Assembly: GCA_030427765.1 (NCBI GenBank)
Contig: JAUICS010000092.1
Span: 1-6,080, forward strand
Direction: 5' to 3'
Origin: Alphaproteobacteria bacterium
Lineage (GTDB): Bacteria; Pseudomonadota; Alphaproteobacteria; Micavibrionales; Micavibrionaceae
Length of the DNA: 6,080 bases
Under the pieces are notes generated by a model. The model was given only the letters and a program-made list of their open reading frames with translations. It was not told the DNA's origin and searched no databases. This document shows, piece by piece, positions 5,207 through 6,080 of the stretch. The first letter of the stretch is position 1, and each line of letters starts with the position of its first letter. Made by a program: the position numbers and the translations under genes.

Positions 5207-6080
5207 ATGATTTTTAATTTAGGAATACGGCGGTTGCTTGGAATGACGCATAAACGTGCGAATGACCAGATAAATCTGGATGACATCGCGGCGGAGGCTG
5301 AGCGCCTGACTATCGTTGCGGCAAAAGAAATTCTGGCATTGCGTGATCAGGGGCCGGAGGCACTTGGCATTTCCATGAAGGAAAATGATACTGTCCTTAC
5401 AATTGCTGATGGTATGGCGCAGGACATTATTATTGATGGCCTATCAAAACAATTTCCGAATATCCCGATCGTGTCGGAGGAATTTAAAGAATCCGAAATC
5501 CCGAACCTTAACGAAACCGAATACTTTTTTCTCGTGGACCCGTTGGACGGCACAAAACACTACGCAAACGGCAAGAAATTTGCCATTAACATCGCACTTG
5601 TAAAACGCAATCTCGATGGAACCACAACGCCGGTTGTGGGCGTTATCAATACGCCGGTTACGGACATCATGTATACGGGCATAAATTATGATGACGGGTC
5701 ATCAACCGTCCGCGTAAAAAATACGGTGACCGGAGATGTGTTTGAACCGGATGCATTTGATCAAAGCCAGCCACCGCAGGATTTTATTCTGGCATCCAGC
5801 AACCGCAGCATGATATCACCTGTCACAACCGCGTTCCTTGATAACCTGAAGGCTAAGAAGGGCGTTGAACCATCTGCGATTGTCAGTGACGGCCATGGGT
5901 CAAAGGCGATGATGATTGTTGACGGTGATGCCGATATGTATTTGCAGGGCGCCCAATTATCCGAATGGGATGTCGCCGCCCCGCACGCAATTCTGAAGGC
6001 CTTGGGCGGTAGTTTCATTGACATGAACACCGGCGCGGAAATGCAATACGGAAATAACGCGCCGCATTTCGGTGTTGAAT
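5207..6080 (+). CDS. cysQ: CysQ-like 3'(2'),5'-bisphosphate nucleotidase, inositol monophosphatase family (3' end outside window)
   Basis: Mg-dependent, Li-sensitive-type phosphatase. CysQ removes the 3'-phosphate of PAP, the by-product of PAPS use in sulfate assimilation and of 4'-phosphopantetheine transfer to carrier proteins. The visible 291 residues carry the family metal-site motifs: LTIAD (64-68), Glu91 in VSEE, the DPLDGT signature (111-116), followed by a CysQ-like FAINIALV, and WD (254-255) in SEWDVAAPHAI. All metal ligands are present, so the enzyme should be active. The order of motifs fits CysQ better than inositol monophosphatase (SuhB), but PAP, inositol phosphate and fructose bisphosphate substrates cannot be told apart with certainty. 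The protein is longer than E. coli CysQ (246 residues): there are about 25 extra residues at the N-terminus, starting with a basic, hydrophobic stretch MIFNLGIRRLLG, and an enlarged middle around 165-195. The gene has its own strong Shine-Dalgarno and is 78 bases after pth, so it may be separately transcribed. Confidence 0.88.
   Translation, partial: MIFNLGIRRLLGMTHKRANDQINLDDIAAEAERLTIVAAKEILALRDQGPEALGISMKENDTVLTIADGMAQDIIIDGLSKQFPNIPIVSEEFKESEIPNLNETEYFFLVDPLDGTKHYANGKKFAINIALVKRNLDGTTTPVVGVINTPVTDIMYTGINYDDGSSTVRVKNTVTGDVFEPDAFDQSQPPQDFILASSNRSMISPVTTAFLDNLKAKKGVEPSAIVSDGHGSKAMMIVDGDADMYLQGAQLSEWDVAAPHAILKALGGSFIDMNTGAEMQYGNNAPHFGVE

Overview
The window is an ordinary, densely packed block of bacterial housekeeping genes, all on the + strand. 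The organism looks like an alphaproteobacterium. The reasons are the gene set and order (lgt, then a MidA/NDUFAF7-type methyltransferase, then pgeF; and prs, then the long bL25/CTC form of rplY, then pth) and the protein wording, for example the HAGQIQGFF and [17 protein letters not shown] segments of Prs. By eye the GC content is a little under 50%, low for free-living alphaproteobacteria, so a lower-GC lineage is likely. The species cannot be named from this sequence.

Layout. Bases 2-562 are the 3' two thirds of lgt (prolipoprotein diacylglyceryl transferase). Its end overlaps the start of a mitochondrial-complex-I-assembly-type protein methyltransferase (546-1715). After 35 bases comes pgeF (1751-2548), a multicopper-oxidase-fold (laccase-domain) peptidoglycan editing factor. 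A 107-base gap precedes prs (2656-3588), which makes PRPP. A 185-base gap follows (3589-3773), the longest non-coding stretch in the window. It holds a possible three-part alternative hairpin, a second small hairpin and an 11-codon ORF with a good Shine-Dalgarno sequence, all just ahead of rplY (3774-4460; ribosomal protein bL25). Then come pth (peptidyl-tRNA hydrolase, 4568-5128) and a CysQ/inositol-monophosphatase-family phosphatase (from 5207, running off the right edge).

The genes fall into three themes: envelope maturation and quality control (lgt, pgeF), translation (rplY, pth) and nucleotide metabolism (prs, cysQ). The first three genes are probably one transcription unit. The 107- and 185-base gaps are the natural places for promoters of prs and rplY.

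I found no mobile element, CRISPR array, tRNA, rRNA or defence system, and no evidence for a novel multi-gene system. The observations most worth a second look are small: a roughly 27-residue insertion in the methyltransferase that echoes its own conserved motif, the leader of rplY with its short ORF, and an Asp-to-Glu change in the metal/PRPP-site signature of Prs.
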